This document shows, one piece after another, positions 1-8,375 of a DNA stretch of 55,194 nucleotides. The position numbers and the translations under genes were made by a program. The first letter of the stretch is position 1, and every line of letters starts with the position of its first letter. The notes under the pieces were generated by a model. The model worked only from the letters and a program-made list of their open reading frames with translations. It was not told where the DNA came from and ran no database searches. The DNA lies in the NCBI GenBank assembly GCA_913775305.1, contig CAJYIY010000019.1, positions 1 through 55,194 of the forward strand, in the 5' to 3' direction. The stretch is from an uncultured Erwinia sp. GTDB taxonomy: Bacteria > Pseudomonadota > Gammaproteobacteria > Enterobacterales > Enterobacteriaceae.

Positions 1-108
1 GTGACCATCAAAGGCGATGTGGCTTATCGTGTGACTGACGTTATCGAGGTTACCATCGCAGAAGTGCGGATGGAAACCCGCAGCGTGGTAGCACGCCCGG
101 CAGCATAA
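1..108 (+). CDS. C-terminal end of an unidentified protein (partial)
   Basis: An open frame runs from the first base of the window to a TAA at 106-108 and encodes 35 residues ending in ARPAA. The first codon is GTG, but no upstream sequence is visible, so this is best read as the tail of a longer gene. The peptide alternates charged and aliphatic residues ([19 protein letters not shown]), as in a beta-rich domain edge. I do not recognise the family. It lies about 170 bases upstream of the cstA-like gene on the same strand. Confidence 0.5.
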   Translation: MTIKGDVAYRVTDVIEVTIAEVRMETRSVVARPAA

Positions 109-279
109 CGCTGAAGGCGGGATAACCCGGTTATCCCGCCTTATCTCCCCCGCCTCCCGGCATAAAAATCCCCGACAGTTCACACTTCCTGACCGTTAAC
201 CTTTCTTTTACATTTCATTACACTATTTTTAACTTGCTGAACTCTTCTCACCTGTGCGGTTGTTACAAGGAGTTATGTG

Positions 280-2361
280 ATGAAAAACGTCAAGGCAAGT
301 TTGCTCTGGATTGCCGTAGCCATCGTCGGTGCCTGTGCTTTCGCCATGCTGGCCCTGAATCGAGGCGAAGCGGTGAATGCGCTGTGGCTGGTCGTCGCTG
401 CCGTTGCCTGCTACAGCATTGCTTACCGATTCTACAGTCAGTTTATTGCCCGCAATATTTTCGAGCTGGACGATCGTCGCATGACGCCCGCCGAGCGTAA
501 AAATGATGGTCTGGACTACGTGCCCACCAACAAATGGGTGCTGTTCGGGCATCACTTCGCCGCTATCGCCGGGGCCGGGCCGCTGGTTGGCCCGATCCTG
601 GCCGCCCAGATGGGCTTTCTGCCCGGTACGCTCTGGATCCTGATTGGGGTGATGCTGGCCGGTGCGGTCCAGGATTTCCTGATCCTGTTTATCTCCACCC
701 GCCGCGACGGACGTTCGCTCGGAGAAATGGCCCGCCAGGAACTGGGCGCATTTGCAGGGGTGATTACTATGCTGGGCGCGCTGGGGGTGATGATTATCAT
801 TCTTTCCGCGCTGGCGCTGGTGGTGGTGAAAGCCCTGACCAACAGTCCATGGGGCATGTTTTCCATCGCAGCCACCCTGCCGATTGCCCTGTTTATGGGG
901 ATATATATGCGTTTCCTCCGTCCCGGTCATATTGCGGAGGTGTCGCTTATCGGCTTTGTGCTGATGATGGCGGCGATTATTTTCGGCGGTGATATCGCCC
1001 GGCATCCTTTCTGGGGCCCGTTCTTTACGCTGAAAGGCACCACCCTGACGCTGGTGCTGGTGATCTACGGCTTTGTGGCTTCCGTACTGCCGGTCTGGCT
1101 GCTGCTGGCCCCGCGAGACTATCTTTCCACCTTCCTGAAAATCGGGGTGATCGTCGGCCTGGCCGTGGGGATTGTTTTTGCCATGCCGGAAATGAAGATG
1201 CCGGCGGTAACACGCTTTGTTGACGGTAGTGGACCGGTGTTTTCGGGCGGCCTGTTCCCGTTCCTGTTTATCACCATTGCCTGCGGCGCTATCTCGGGCT
1301 TCCACGCGCTGGTTTCCAGCGGGACGACGCCTAAGCTGGTGGAGCGCGAAAGCCATATTCGCCTGCTTGGCTACGGCGCCATGCTGATGGAATCTTTCGT
1401 GGCGATTATGGCGCTGATCTGTGCATCGGTGCTGGATCCAGGCATCTACTTTGCCATGAATGCCCCCGCGGCGCTGATCGGCACCACGGTGGAAAGCGCC
1501 GCGCAGGCGATTAACGGCTGGGGCTTTGTGATAACCCCGGAGATGCTGACCGCCATTGCCCGCGATGTGGGGGAAAGCTCTATCCTTTCCCGCGCAGGGG
1601 GCGCACCGACTTTTGCCGTGGGTATGGCGCATATCATCACTGAAGTGTTCAACAGTCGGGCGATGATGGCGTTCTGGTATCACTTTGCCATTCTGTTTGA
1701 GGCGCTGTTTATCCTGACGGCGGTCGATGCCGGTACCCGCGCCTGCCGGTTTATGGTGCAGGATCTGGCGGGCACCGCGATCCCGGCGCTGGCCAATAAC
1801 CGTTCATGGTTCGGCAATATTATCGGCACGGCGGTGGCCGTTTCCGGCTGGGGCTTCTTCGTTTATCAGGGCGTTATCGATCCCCTGGGCGGCATTAACA
1901 CACTGTGGCCGCTGTTTGGTATCGGCAACCAGATGCTGGCCTCGATGGCACTGATCCTGGGTACCGTGGTGTTGTTTAAAATGAAAAAACAGCGCTATGC
2001 CTGGGTAACAATTCTGCCTACCGCATGGTTGTTCATCACCTCAATGACCGCCGGTTGGCAGAAGATCTTCCACGAGAAACCGTCGATTGGCTTCCTCGCC
2101 CAGGCGAAAAAATTCTCTACCGGTATCGATCAGGGCGTGGTGATCGCCCCGGCGAAAAGCGTGGCGGATATGCAGACCATTGTGATGAGTAATCAGATCA
2201 ATGCGGTGCTGTGCGGCTTCTTTATGCTGGTTGCCATCACGATGTTAATTTCGTCCTTCTTTGTTATTCGCCGTGCGCTGTCAAACAGTCAGCCAACCAC
2301 GCATGAGAGCGAAATTGTGCTGCGTAGTGAGGTCACTCAACGGGCGGGTCATCGTCTCTGA
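280..2361 (+). CDS. cstA: CstA-family carbon starvation transporter
   Basis: This 693-residue polytopic inner-membrane protein closely resembles E. coli CstA and BtsT/YjiY, with the family signature FGHHFAAIAGAGPLVGP at about residues 89-105 and AGAVQDF shortly after. Known members import pyruvate and peptides when carbon is scarce. Its length (about 700 residues) and the GLDYVPT motif fit CstA slightly better than BtsT, but transport specificity cannot be read from sequence. I chose ATG 280 over the in-frame GTG at 277 because the AAGGAG at 267-272 is then 7 bases away. A strong terminator follows at 2459-2491, so the gene is probably monocistronic. Confidence 0.9.
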   Translation: MKNVKASLLWIAVAIVGACAFAMLALNRGEAVNALWLVVAAVACYSIAYRFYSQFIARNIFELDDRRMTPAERKNDGLDYVPTNKWVLFGHHFAAIAGAGPLVGPILAAQMGFLPGTLWILIGVMLAGAVQDFLILFISTRRDGRSLGEMARQELGAFAGVITMLGALGVMIIILSALALVVVKALTNSPWGMFSIAATLPIALFMGIYMRFLRPGHIAEVSLIGFVLMMAAIIFGGDIARHPFWGPFFTLKGTTLTLVLVIYGFVASVLPVWLLLAPRDYLSTFLKIGVIVGLAVGIVFAMPEMKMPAVTRFVDGSGPVFSGGLFPFLFITIACGAISGFHALVSSGTTPKLVERESHIRLLGYGAMLMESFVAIMALICASVLDPGIYFAMNAPAALIGTTVESAAQAINGWGFVITPEMLTAIARDVGESSILSRAGGAPTFAVGMAHIITEVFNSRAMMAFWYHFAILFEALFILTAVDAGTRACRFMVQDLAGTAIPALANNRSWFGNIIGTAVAVSGWGFFVYQGVIDPLGGINTLWPLFGIGNQMLASMALILGTVVLFKMKKQRYAWVTILPTAWLFITSMTAGWQKIFHEKPSIGFLAQAKKFSTGIDQGVVIAPAKSVADMQTIVMSNQINAVLCGFFMLVAITMLISSFFVIRRALSNSQPTTHESEIVLRSEVTQRAGHRL

Positions 2362-2458
2362 CGGCACCAACTGATAAGAGGGTATACCGGCTGCGACACT
2401 ATTATTTTTTGATCGCATGTTACACCATCCAATAATTGCGTTATTGTTAACTGAGTAT

Positions 2459-2491
2459 CTCCCCGATCAAACGATCGGGGAGATTTTTTAT
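2459..2491 (+). terminator. Rho-independent terminator after cstA
   Basis: CTCCCCGATC and GATCGGGGAG form a perfect 10-bp stem with a short AAAC loop, followed by a T-rich run (ATTTTTTATTT). It lies about 100 bases past the cstA stop and upstream of pdeR/rpfR, so it separates the two transcripts. Confidence 0.9.
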
Positions 2492-2610
2492 TTATCCCGA
2501 TTTAATCAGCATGGATTAATTGCTATTGTGTTTCGGGACTCTGCAACCAGTTAATTGTGTTGCTAAAATAAGAACATACCATCTGCGCTGCATGCCGAAG
2601 GAGAGAATAA

Positions 2611-4605
2611 ATGACCGATGAACAGGGGCAAACACTGCTATATGCCTATTTTGGCACCAGTAGCCCTTATTGGCATTTACGCTCTGACAGCGATGCCCTG
2701 CACTTCGCTCAGGAAGAAAATGGCGTGGTGAATATCGCCGTCCCACTGAATGCCGCACAGGCCTGTTCGATCCGTAACATGACGGTGGTGACATCCAGTA
2801 TTAACCTGACGCTGACGCTGTACGGGACGTCGCTTTCCATGCATCTGGTCGGTCGCAAAGTTAGCCAGAGCGAGTGGGCAGGTACCGCTTCCGCATGGGG
2901 GGATACTTCGGCGGTGGCGCGCGATCTGGCGTTAGGGCTCTCCTTTGCCGAGCAGGTGGTATCCGAAGCCAATTCGGTGATTGTCATCCTCGATCAGCAG
3001 GGTAATATCCAGCGCTTTAACCGCCTGAGCGAAGAATACACCGGCCTGAAAGAGCAGGAAGTGATTGGCCGCAACGTTTTTCAGCTGTTTATGACCCGGC
3101 AGGAAGCGGCGGCCTCACGTCGCAATATCAGTACCTTCTTCCGTGAAGGGAGTTCTTATGAGGTTGAACGCTGGATTAAAACGAAAATGGGCCAGCGTTT
3201 ATTTCTGTTCCGTAATAAATTCGTCCACAGCGGCAGCGGTAGAAATGAAATTTATCTAATCTGCTCGGGTACGGATATTACCGAAGAGCGTCGGGCGCAG
3301 GAGCGCCTGCGGGTGCTGGCCAATACCGATACTATTACCGGCCTGCCCAACCGCACGGCAATCAACGATCGCCTTACCGAGGTGTTGGAAAATCGCGATC
3401 GAGAGCAGGTTGGCGTGGTCTATCTGGATCTGGATAACTTTAAAAAGGTTAACGACGCCTACGGCCACATGTTTGGCGATCAGCTGCTGCAGGCCGTGGC
3501 GCTGGCTATTCTGAGCTGTCTGGAGAAAAATCAGACCCTGGCGCGACTCGGCGGCGATGAATTTATCGTGCTGGCTGAGGATACGTCTCAGGCAGCACTG
3601 GAAGCCATGGCATCGCGCATTATCGACCGACTGAAGCAGACCTTCCGCATCGGTTTAATAGAGGTCTATTCCGGCTGTTCAATCGGCATTGCCATCGCCC
3701 CGCAGCACGGGGAAGATCGTGACAGCCTGATCCGCAATGCCGATACGGCGATGTATACCGCGAAGGAAAACGGTCGCGGCCAGTTCAGCGTATTCTCTAC
3801 CGAAATGAATCAGCGGGTGTTTGAATACCTCTGGCTGGACACCAACCTGCGTAAAGCGCTGGAGCTCAGCCAGCTGGTGATCCACTATCAGCCGAAACTG
3901 GATGCCGACGGATCGGTCAACAGCGTTGAGGCGCTGGTCCGCTGGCTCTCGCCGGAACGTGGCCTGGTTCGCCCTGACCGCTTTATCTCCTACGCCGAAG
4001 AGTCGGGACTGATTGTTCCAATGGGCCGCTGGGTAATGCTGACGGTGCTGGAGCAGATCCTGAAATGGCGCAAACAGGGCATCTTCCTGCGCGTGGCGGT
4101 TAACGTGTCCGCGCGGCAGCTGATCGATCAGAGTATTTATACCGACCTGAAGCTCGCGCTGGACGAGGCCGGACTGGAAATCTGCCCGATTGACATCGAG
4201 CTGACCGAAAGCTGCCTGATGGAGAATGAAAGCCAGGCGCTGGTGCTGATGGGCGAATTTCAGCAGCTGGGCGCGTCGGTACACCTTGACGACTTCGGTA
4301 CCGGTTATTCATCGCTGTCGCAGCTGGCACGCGTGCCGATTGACGCTATCAAACTCGATCAGAGCTTTATTCGCGATGTGAACGAAAAGTCCGTTTCTCA
4401 ATCGCTGGTCCGCGCCATTGTTGCCGTTGCCCGCGCGCTGAATTTACAGGTGATCGCCGAGGGCATTGAAACCGAGGAAGAAGAGGCCTTCGCGCTGGCC
4501 TGCGGTGTTGACGTGCGGCAGGGCTATCTGTACGCGAAGCCAATGCCCGTTGATGAACTCGAGCACTGGCTTGCGAACTACCTTTTAAAGTTTAATCATT
4601 CCTGA
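2611..4605 (+). CDS. rpfR: PAS-GGDEF-EAL cyclic-di-GMP protein, RpfR/PdeR type DSF receptor
   Basis: The 664-residue protein aligns along its length with E. coli PdeR (YciR) and Cronobacter/Burkholderia RpfR. It has an N-terminal region of about 100 residues (the RpfF-interaction domain in RpfR), a PAS domain at about 110-225, a GGDEF domain with intact GGDEF at 314-318, and an EAL domain with EAL at 440-442, DDFGTGYSS at 560-568 and the QGYLYAKP motif at 637-644. In RpfR, binding of cis-2-unsaturated fatty acid (DSF/BDSF) to the PAS domain raises phosphodiesterase activity and lowers c-di-GMP. A DSF synthase homologue lies convergently 11 bases away, which favours the RpfR role over the orphan PdeR role. 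AAGGAGAG precedes the ATG. Both catalytic motifs appear intact. Confidence 0.92.
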   Translation: MTDEQGQTLLYAYFGTSSPYWHLRSDSDALHFAQEENGVVNIAVPLNAAQACSIRNMTVVTSSINLTLTLYGTSLSMHLVGRKVSQSEWAGTASAWGDTSAVARDLALGLSFAEQVVSEANSVIVILDQQGNIQRFNRLSEEYTGLKEQEVIGRNVFQLFMTRQEAAASRRNISTFFREGSSYEVERWIKTKMGQRLFLFRNKFVHSGSGRNEIYLICSGTDITEERRAQERLRVLANTDTITGLPNRTAINDRLTEVLENRDREQVGVVYLDLDNFKKVNDAYGHMFGDQLLQAVALAILSCLEKNQTLARLGGDEFIVLAEDTSQAALEAMASRIIDRLKQTFRIGLIEVYSGCSIGIAIAPQHGEDRDSLIRNADTAMYTAKENGRGQFSVFSTEMNQRVFEYLWLDTNLRKALELSQLVIHYQPKLDADGSVNSVEALVRWLSPERGLVRPDRFISYAEESGLIVPMGRWVMLTVLEQILKWRKQGIFLRVAVNVSARQLIDQSIYTDLKLALDEAGLEICPIDIELTESCLMENESQALVLMGEFQQLGASVHLDDFGTGYSSLSQLARVPIDAIKLDQSFIRDVNEKSVSQSLVRAIVAVARALNLQVIAEGIETEEEEAFALACGVDVRQGYLYAKPMPVDELEHWLANYLLKFNHS

Positions 4606-4616
4606 ACCCGCGGCTC

Positions 4617-5486
4617 CTATCCCGCTTTCAGCAACAGCTGGGCGCTGTGGCGGTTCTGTAAATTAACCAGACGCTCCATATAGGCAATATCCTTAGGCTC
4701 CAGGCTGAAGGCGAAATCAACCCAGTCCTCGGTAATATCCATCAGCTCGGCGCGGGTCAGTTGAAGCACGCGCTGACGTGCTTTCAGCATCGCCCGTACC
4801 CCGTTGAGTTTGGGCCGCAGCGTATCGATAAAGGTCCGCGTACTGTGGTAGGCCTCATCCGGCTGGAACAGGCGATCAACCAGCCCGCGGGTTTCAAACC
4901 ATTCGGCGGTGTGTGATTCCCCTTCACATATCAGCTCTTCCGCCAGTTTCATGCCCGCCCGGCGGGCAACCAGCGAATAGCCGCCCATGCCGGGGAACAG
5001 GTTAAAGGCAATTTCGGGGAATCCCATCCGCGCGGTGTTCTGCGCCAGAATAAAGTGATGCGCCAGCGCCGCTTCAAATCCGCCACCCAGCGCACTGCCC
5101 TCCACCATCGCGATGGTTACTGCGCCGGTATCAAATCCACGTGCTGCCGCATGAATGCAGTCTACGCAGGCACGGGCATAAGCCCGCAGCGCCTCACGAC
5201 GCCCACTTTTGATTGACTCCACAAAAAAGCTGAGATCGCCACCGGCGTTAAACATGCCGGGGACCAGTGAGCCGGTGACCCAAAAATCGATGGCCAGCCC
5301 TGACCGCTGTGCTGCATAGCTGAGATTCATGATCTCCTCTATCAGCTGGTGATTGAAACTTGGGCGTGGATGCGCACGTAGCAGCATCCACATGGTCCGG
5401 CGCTCTTCCTCGTAGTAGGCAGAGAGCTGGGTTGTCTGTCCGGCTTCGCTAAACAGTCTGCAGGTAGTCTGGTTTACAACGGTCAT
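4617..5486 (-). CDS. rpfF: DSF synthase RpfF (crotonase-fold quorum-signal enzyme)
   Basis: The 289-residue crotonase-superfamily protein matches RpfF, which makes diffusible signal factor (cis-2-unsaturated fatty acids) from acyl-ACP using dehydratase and thioesterase activities. The two catalytic glutamates are present with the right spacing: E138 in GGGFEAAL and E158 in GFPEIAFNLFPGMG (E141/E161 in Xanthomonas RpfF). The oxyanion-loop motif NAGGDL is at about 80-85. The central motif FPEIAFNLFPGMG separates it from ordinary enoyl-CoA hydratases. GAGGA precedes the ATG. It converges on rpfR, as a signal synthase/receptor pair; E. coli keeps the receptor homologue but has no rpfF at this locus. 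Confidence 0.9.
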   Translation of the reverse strand: MTVVNQTTCRLFSEAGQTTQLSAYYEEERRTMWMLLRAHPRPSFNHQLIEEIMNLSYAAQRSGLAIDFWVTGSLVPGMFNAGGDLSFFVESIKSGRREALRAYARACVDCIHAAARGFDTGAVTIAMVEGSALGGGFEAALAHHFILAQNTARMGFPEIAFNLFPGMGGYSLVARRAGMKLAEELICEGESHTAEWFETRGLVDRLFQPDEAYHSTRTFIDTLRPKLNGVRAMLKARQRVLQLTRAELMDITEDWVDFAFSLEPKDIAYMERLVNLQNRHSAQLLLKAG

Positions 5487-5623
5487 ATTATTATCCTCGA
5501 TTAGTCATGCGTTCTATACGCAGCTCCAGCCTAATCGACAGGATGTTTACACTAAATGCCTGTTTGATGATTAAAACAGAGGGCGGAGTGACCACCGTGG
5601 CCATCAAGCGCAGCGAGTAAAAA

Positions 5624-6322
5624 TCACTTTTGCCCGTAATATGCTCCGGCGCCGTGCTTGCGCAAAAAGTGTTTGTCCAGCAGGGTTTGTTGCATCACCG
5701 GCAGCTCAGGGGCAAGCTGCTGGCTGAAGATGCCCATGTAGGCAACTTCTTCCAGCACCACGGCGCTGTGAACCGCATCGTCTGCGCTTTTTCCCCAGCA
5801 AAACGGACCGTGTGAGTGCACCAACACGGCGGGGACCGCCAGTGGATCGATATCGCGTTCGCGCAGGGTTTCAATGATCACCTGACCGGTTTCCCACTCG
5901 TAGCGTGCGTTAATTTCATTATCAGTCATCCTGCGCGTACAGGGCACTGCGCCGTAAAAGTCATCGGCATGCGTCGTGCCCCAGGCTGGAATGTCTCTGC
6001 CAGCCTGAGCCCATACGGTGGCATGGCGAGAGTGCGTATGGACAATACCCCCGATTTCAGACCACGCCAGATACAGCGCGCGATGGGTATCGGTATCGGA
6101 TGACGGCCGTTTACTCCCCTCAACCACGGCGCCGCTTTCCAGTTCAACCACGACCATATCGTCGCGCTGCATCTGATCGTAGCTCACTCCGGAAGGTTTA
6201 ATCACCACCAGGCCCTGCCGGCGGTCAATGGCGCTGACGTTGCCCCAGGTAAAGGTCACTAATCCATAACGCGGCAGCGCAAGGTTGGCTTCCAGTACCT
6301 GCTGTTTCAGTTGTTCAAGCAT
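5624..6322 (-). CDS. araD: L-ribulose-5-phosphate 4-epimerase
   Basis: The 232-residue class II aldolase-fold protein closely matches E. coli AraD (231 residues). It interconverts L-ribulose 5-phosphate and D-xylulose 5-phosphate, using zinc held by H95, H97 (HTHSRH) and H171 (HSHGPF); D76 (SSDT) and D120 are also present. UlaF and SgbE catalyse the same reaction in ascorbate or xylulose pathways, so AraD versus those is judged on overall similarity. It stands alone: neither araA nor araB is beside it. It sits between rpfF and osmB, which are neighbours unrelated to pentose use, and its kinase and isomerase must lie elsewhere or be missing. Confidence 0.9.
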   Translation of the reverse strand: MLEQLKQQVLEANLALPRYGLVTFTWGNVSAIDRRQGLVVIKPSGVSYDQMQRDDMVVVELESGAVVEGSKRPSSDTDTHRALYLAWSEIGGIVHTHSRHATVWAQAGRDIPAWGTTHADDFYGAVPCTRRMTDNEINARYEWETGQVIIETLRERDIDPLAVPAVLVHSHGPFCWGKSADDAVHSAVVLEEVAYMGIFSQQLAPELPVMQQTLLDKHFLRKHGAGAYYGQK

Positions 6323-6639
6323 GGTTCACTCTCCGATTTGGGTCCCGGCATCATTGTCGACGCGGGCATTGAGAGCAGGTATGGAGATAATGACTGGATA
6401 AAGGCAGTTTCCGACTGTTTGTAGCGTTCTGCGCCCCCGGGCAGCGGTAATATTCAGAATTTTTACATGGTCAGCTGAACCACAGCTTCTAAAATTGGTT
6501 TACAGAGCAAACTGTATGGATAGTCAGCTTATTGATCAACAGCAGGTGCGCTGTAAAAACAGACAGCTCTCGTCCAAAAATCCGGCTGTACACTATACTT
6601 AATCCGGTAATCAGTCGCTGCAATCAAGGAGTACTAACG
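6323..6639. other. araD/osmB divergent intergenic region
   Basis: These 317 bases separate the divergent araD and osmB genes. The right end holds a plausible osmB promoter (see 6593-6599). I see no further gene, and no regulator site I would name with confidence. Confidence 0.5.
6593..6599 (+). promoter_or_regulatory. Candidate osmB -10 element (sigma-S-like)
   Basis: CTATACT followed by TAA, about 45 bases before the osmB start, matches the extended sigma-S -10 type (CTAYACTTAA). There is no good -35 hexamer at the usual distance, which is also typical of sigma-S promoters. E. coli osmB is known to be RpoS-dependent. Confidence 0.45.
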
Positions 6640-6855
6640 ATGACAAACACTACAAAACGCGTTACCGCTGCGATGCTGGCAGCAACACTGGTTCTTTCCC
6701 TCAGTGCCTGTTCAAACTGGTCCAAGCGCGACCGCAACACGGCGATCGGCGCCGGTGCGGGAGCGATAGGTGGTTCGATTTTGACTAACGGTAGTGGATT
6801 AGGCACCGTTGGTGGAGCGGCCGTCGGGGGTATTATCGGGCATCAAATCGATTAA
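6640..6855 (+). CDS. osmB: Osmotically inducible lipoprotein OsmB
   Basis: The 71-residue lipoprotein is nearly identical in pattern to E. coli OsmB: a signal peptide ending in a lipobox (LSLSAC), the motif SNWSKRDRNTAIGAGAGA, then a glycine-zipper segment rich in small residues (GGAAVGGIIGHQ). It is an outer-membrane-associated stress lipoprotein of unclear biochemical role. I placed the start at ATG 6640, preceded by AAGGAG; a longer frame beginning at 6532 lacks support. A hairpin terminator follows at 6907. Confidence 0.95.
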   Translation: MTNTTKRVTAAMLAATLVLSLSACSNWSKRDRNTAIGAGAGAIGGSILTNGSGLGTVGGAAVGGIIGHQID

Positions 6856-6906
6856 CCCATTTTTTGCTCACGATACCTCTGGCTGCCGCAGCGAAAACAA
6901 AAAATT

Positions 6907-6932
6907 GAGGCCGCATTTGCGGCCTCTTATTA
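6907..6932 (+). terminator. Terminator after osmB
   Basis: GAGGCCGC and GCGGCCTC form an 8-bp perfect stem with an ATTT loop, followed by a modest TTATTA tract. It lies about 50 bases past the osmB stop and about 85 bases past the end of the convergent yciH, so it could serve both strands. Confidence 0.75.
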
Positions 6933-7016
6933 CTGGTTATCAATGTATGCTGAATTGCTGAATGAACGCTTCCTGTATTCTTGCGATGTTCCATTCCTGA
7001 GATTGAGGATGAACGA

Positions 7017-7343
7017 TCAGCCGCCAGCCAGCTTGACCCTGAAGTTTTTAGCTTCCAGCAGCGTCTTCAACAGATCGCGCTTGTCGCCCTGAATTTCAAT
7101 TACGCCGTCCTTTACCGCGCCACCGCAGCCGCATTTCTTTTTCAACTCGGCCGCCAGCTTGTCCAGCTCCCGATCGTCAAGGTCAATTCCCGAGATCAGG
7201 CAAACGCCCTTCCCTTTGCGTCCGCTGGTCTGGCGCTGGATGCGAACAGTTCCGTCACCTTTGGGACGCTGCGGCTTCTCTTTGACTTCGTCAATCCGGC
7301 CAGTCGCCGTGGAATAGACCAGCCTGCTGTTATCGTCTGCCAT
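7017..7343 (-). CDS. yciH: YciH, SUI1/eIF1-like translation factor
   Basis: The 108-residue protein matches E. coli YciH, a bacterial homologue of eukaryotic eIF1/SUI1. The SUI1 core (KGKGVCLISGIDLDDRELDKLAAELKK, then CGCGGAVKDGVIEIQGD) occupies the C-terminal two thirds. It has been linked to initiation fidelity and initiator-tRNA proofreading, but its physiological role is not firmly settled. Its ATG overlaps the pyrF stop by one base (TAATG), so it is translationally coupled to pyrF. Confidence 0.95.
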   Translation of the reverse strand: MADDNSRLVYSTATGRIDEVKEKPQRPKGDGTVRIQRQTSGRKGKGVCLISGIDLDDRELDKLAAELKKKCGCGGAVKDGVIEIQGDKRDLLKTLLEAKNFRVKLAGG

Positions 7344-8059
7344 TATGCCTCCTTAATTGAGGAGAGAATCGCCTGCAGCGTCATGGCCGGATTAGCCGAC
7401 TGGGTAATCGGACGCCCGATCACCATATAATCAACGCCAGCCTGCACGGCCTGCTGTGGAGTCATAATGCGGCGCTGATCGCCAGCCTCGCTGCCCGCCG
7501 GACGGATCCCAGGAGTGATCAGTTTAAATTCCTGGCCGATAACCTGCTTAAAACGGCTGGCTTCATGCGCTGAACACACCACGCCATCCAGCCCGCACTG
7601 CCGGGTCAGTCGCGCCAGCCGCTCGGCCTGCTCTGCCGGAGACAGCTCAATACCCAGCCCCCGCAGGTCCTCTGCATCCATGCTGGTCAGCACGGTTACA
7701 GCAATCAGCAGAGGGGCATCTTTCCCAAACGGCAGCAGCGCTTCACGGGCGGCATTCATCATTCGCGCGCCACCGCTGGCGTGGACATTGACCATCCACA
7801 CGCCCAGATCAGCCGCTGCGGCCACCGCATGTGCGGTGGTATTCGGAATATCGTGAAACTTGAGATCGAGGAAGACGTCAAACCCCCGCTGTTGCAGATC
7901 GCGTACCAGCTGCGGACCAAACAGGGTAAACATCTCTTTACCCACTTTCAGGCGGCAGCTGCCGGGTTCAATCTGGTCGACAAAAGCCAGAGCGCGGTCG
8001 CGATCGGCATAATCTAGCGCGACCACAATCGGTGAGCCGTTAAGCTGAGGTGAATGCAT
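7343..8059 (-). CDS. pyrF: Orotidine 5'-phosphate decarboxylase
   Basis: The 238-residue TIM-barrel enzyme converts OMP to UMP, the last step of de novo pyrimidine synthesis. The catalytic D-x-K-x-x-D motif is in DLKFHDIPN at about residues 65-73 (D65, K67, D70), and the phosphate-binding motif [10 protein letters not shown] is near the C-terminus. I chose ATG 8059, with AGAGGG upstream; the codon just before it is TTG, giving a one-residue-longer frame. It is translationally coupled to yciH by a one-base overlap and lies downstream of lapA-lapB with a 316-base gap. Confidence 0.97.
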   Translation of the reverse strand: MHSPQLNGSPIVVALDYADRDRALAFVDQIEPGSCRLKVGKEMFTLFGPQLVRDLQQRGFDVFLDLKFHDIPNTTAHAVAAAADLGVWMVNVHASGGARMMNAAREALLPFGKDAPLLIAVTVLTSMDAEDLRGLGIELSPAEQAERLARLTRQCGLDGVVCSAHEASRFKQVIGQEFKLITPGIRPAGSEAGDQRRIMTPQQAVQAGVDYMVIGRPITQSANPAMTLQAILSSIKEA

Positions 8060-8375
8060 CAAAAAACCCTCTTTAAGTGGAGCACCGCATGGCGCAAACA
8101 GAACAGTGACTGGAGTTCAGCAAAACGACGCTGGTCGTTCGCTGAAATCGAAAAGCGGAAACGCCGGGCATTTTACCTGCGGATGGCGCAAATTCACAGT
8201 TAACCCGCTGAGAATTATTGCCGCAGCGGCAACTGTTGCCCTTCGGCCTCTGCAAAGCGATGCCGGTGCGAAAGCTGCGGCGTTCGTGATTCAGCGTACA
8301 CAAAAGTATGTTGTAACTAATGAAATCGTCAGGATTGGAGGATTCATCATGACCTGCGCGCCAGGCTGAAGCGGT
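8060..8375. other. lapB-pyrF intergenic gap
   Basis: These 316 bases lie between lapB and pyrF, both on the minus strand. The length is enough for a separate pyrF promoter, which pyrF has in E. coli. I found no convincing small gene, strong terminator or known riboregulator here. Confidence 0.4.

Noticed and set aside
254-269. CRP-like site ahead of cstA
   Set aside because: Only one half-site resembles TGTGA and it overlaps the ribosome-binding region, so it is not a credible activator site.
229-1683. A 484-codon minus-strand open frame opposite cstA
   Set aside because: It is antisense to a clearly conserved membrane protein, is rich in His, Gln and Arg as expected from a shadow frame, and has no recognisable domain.
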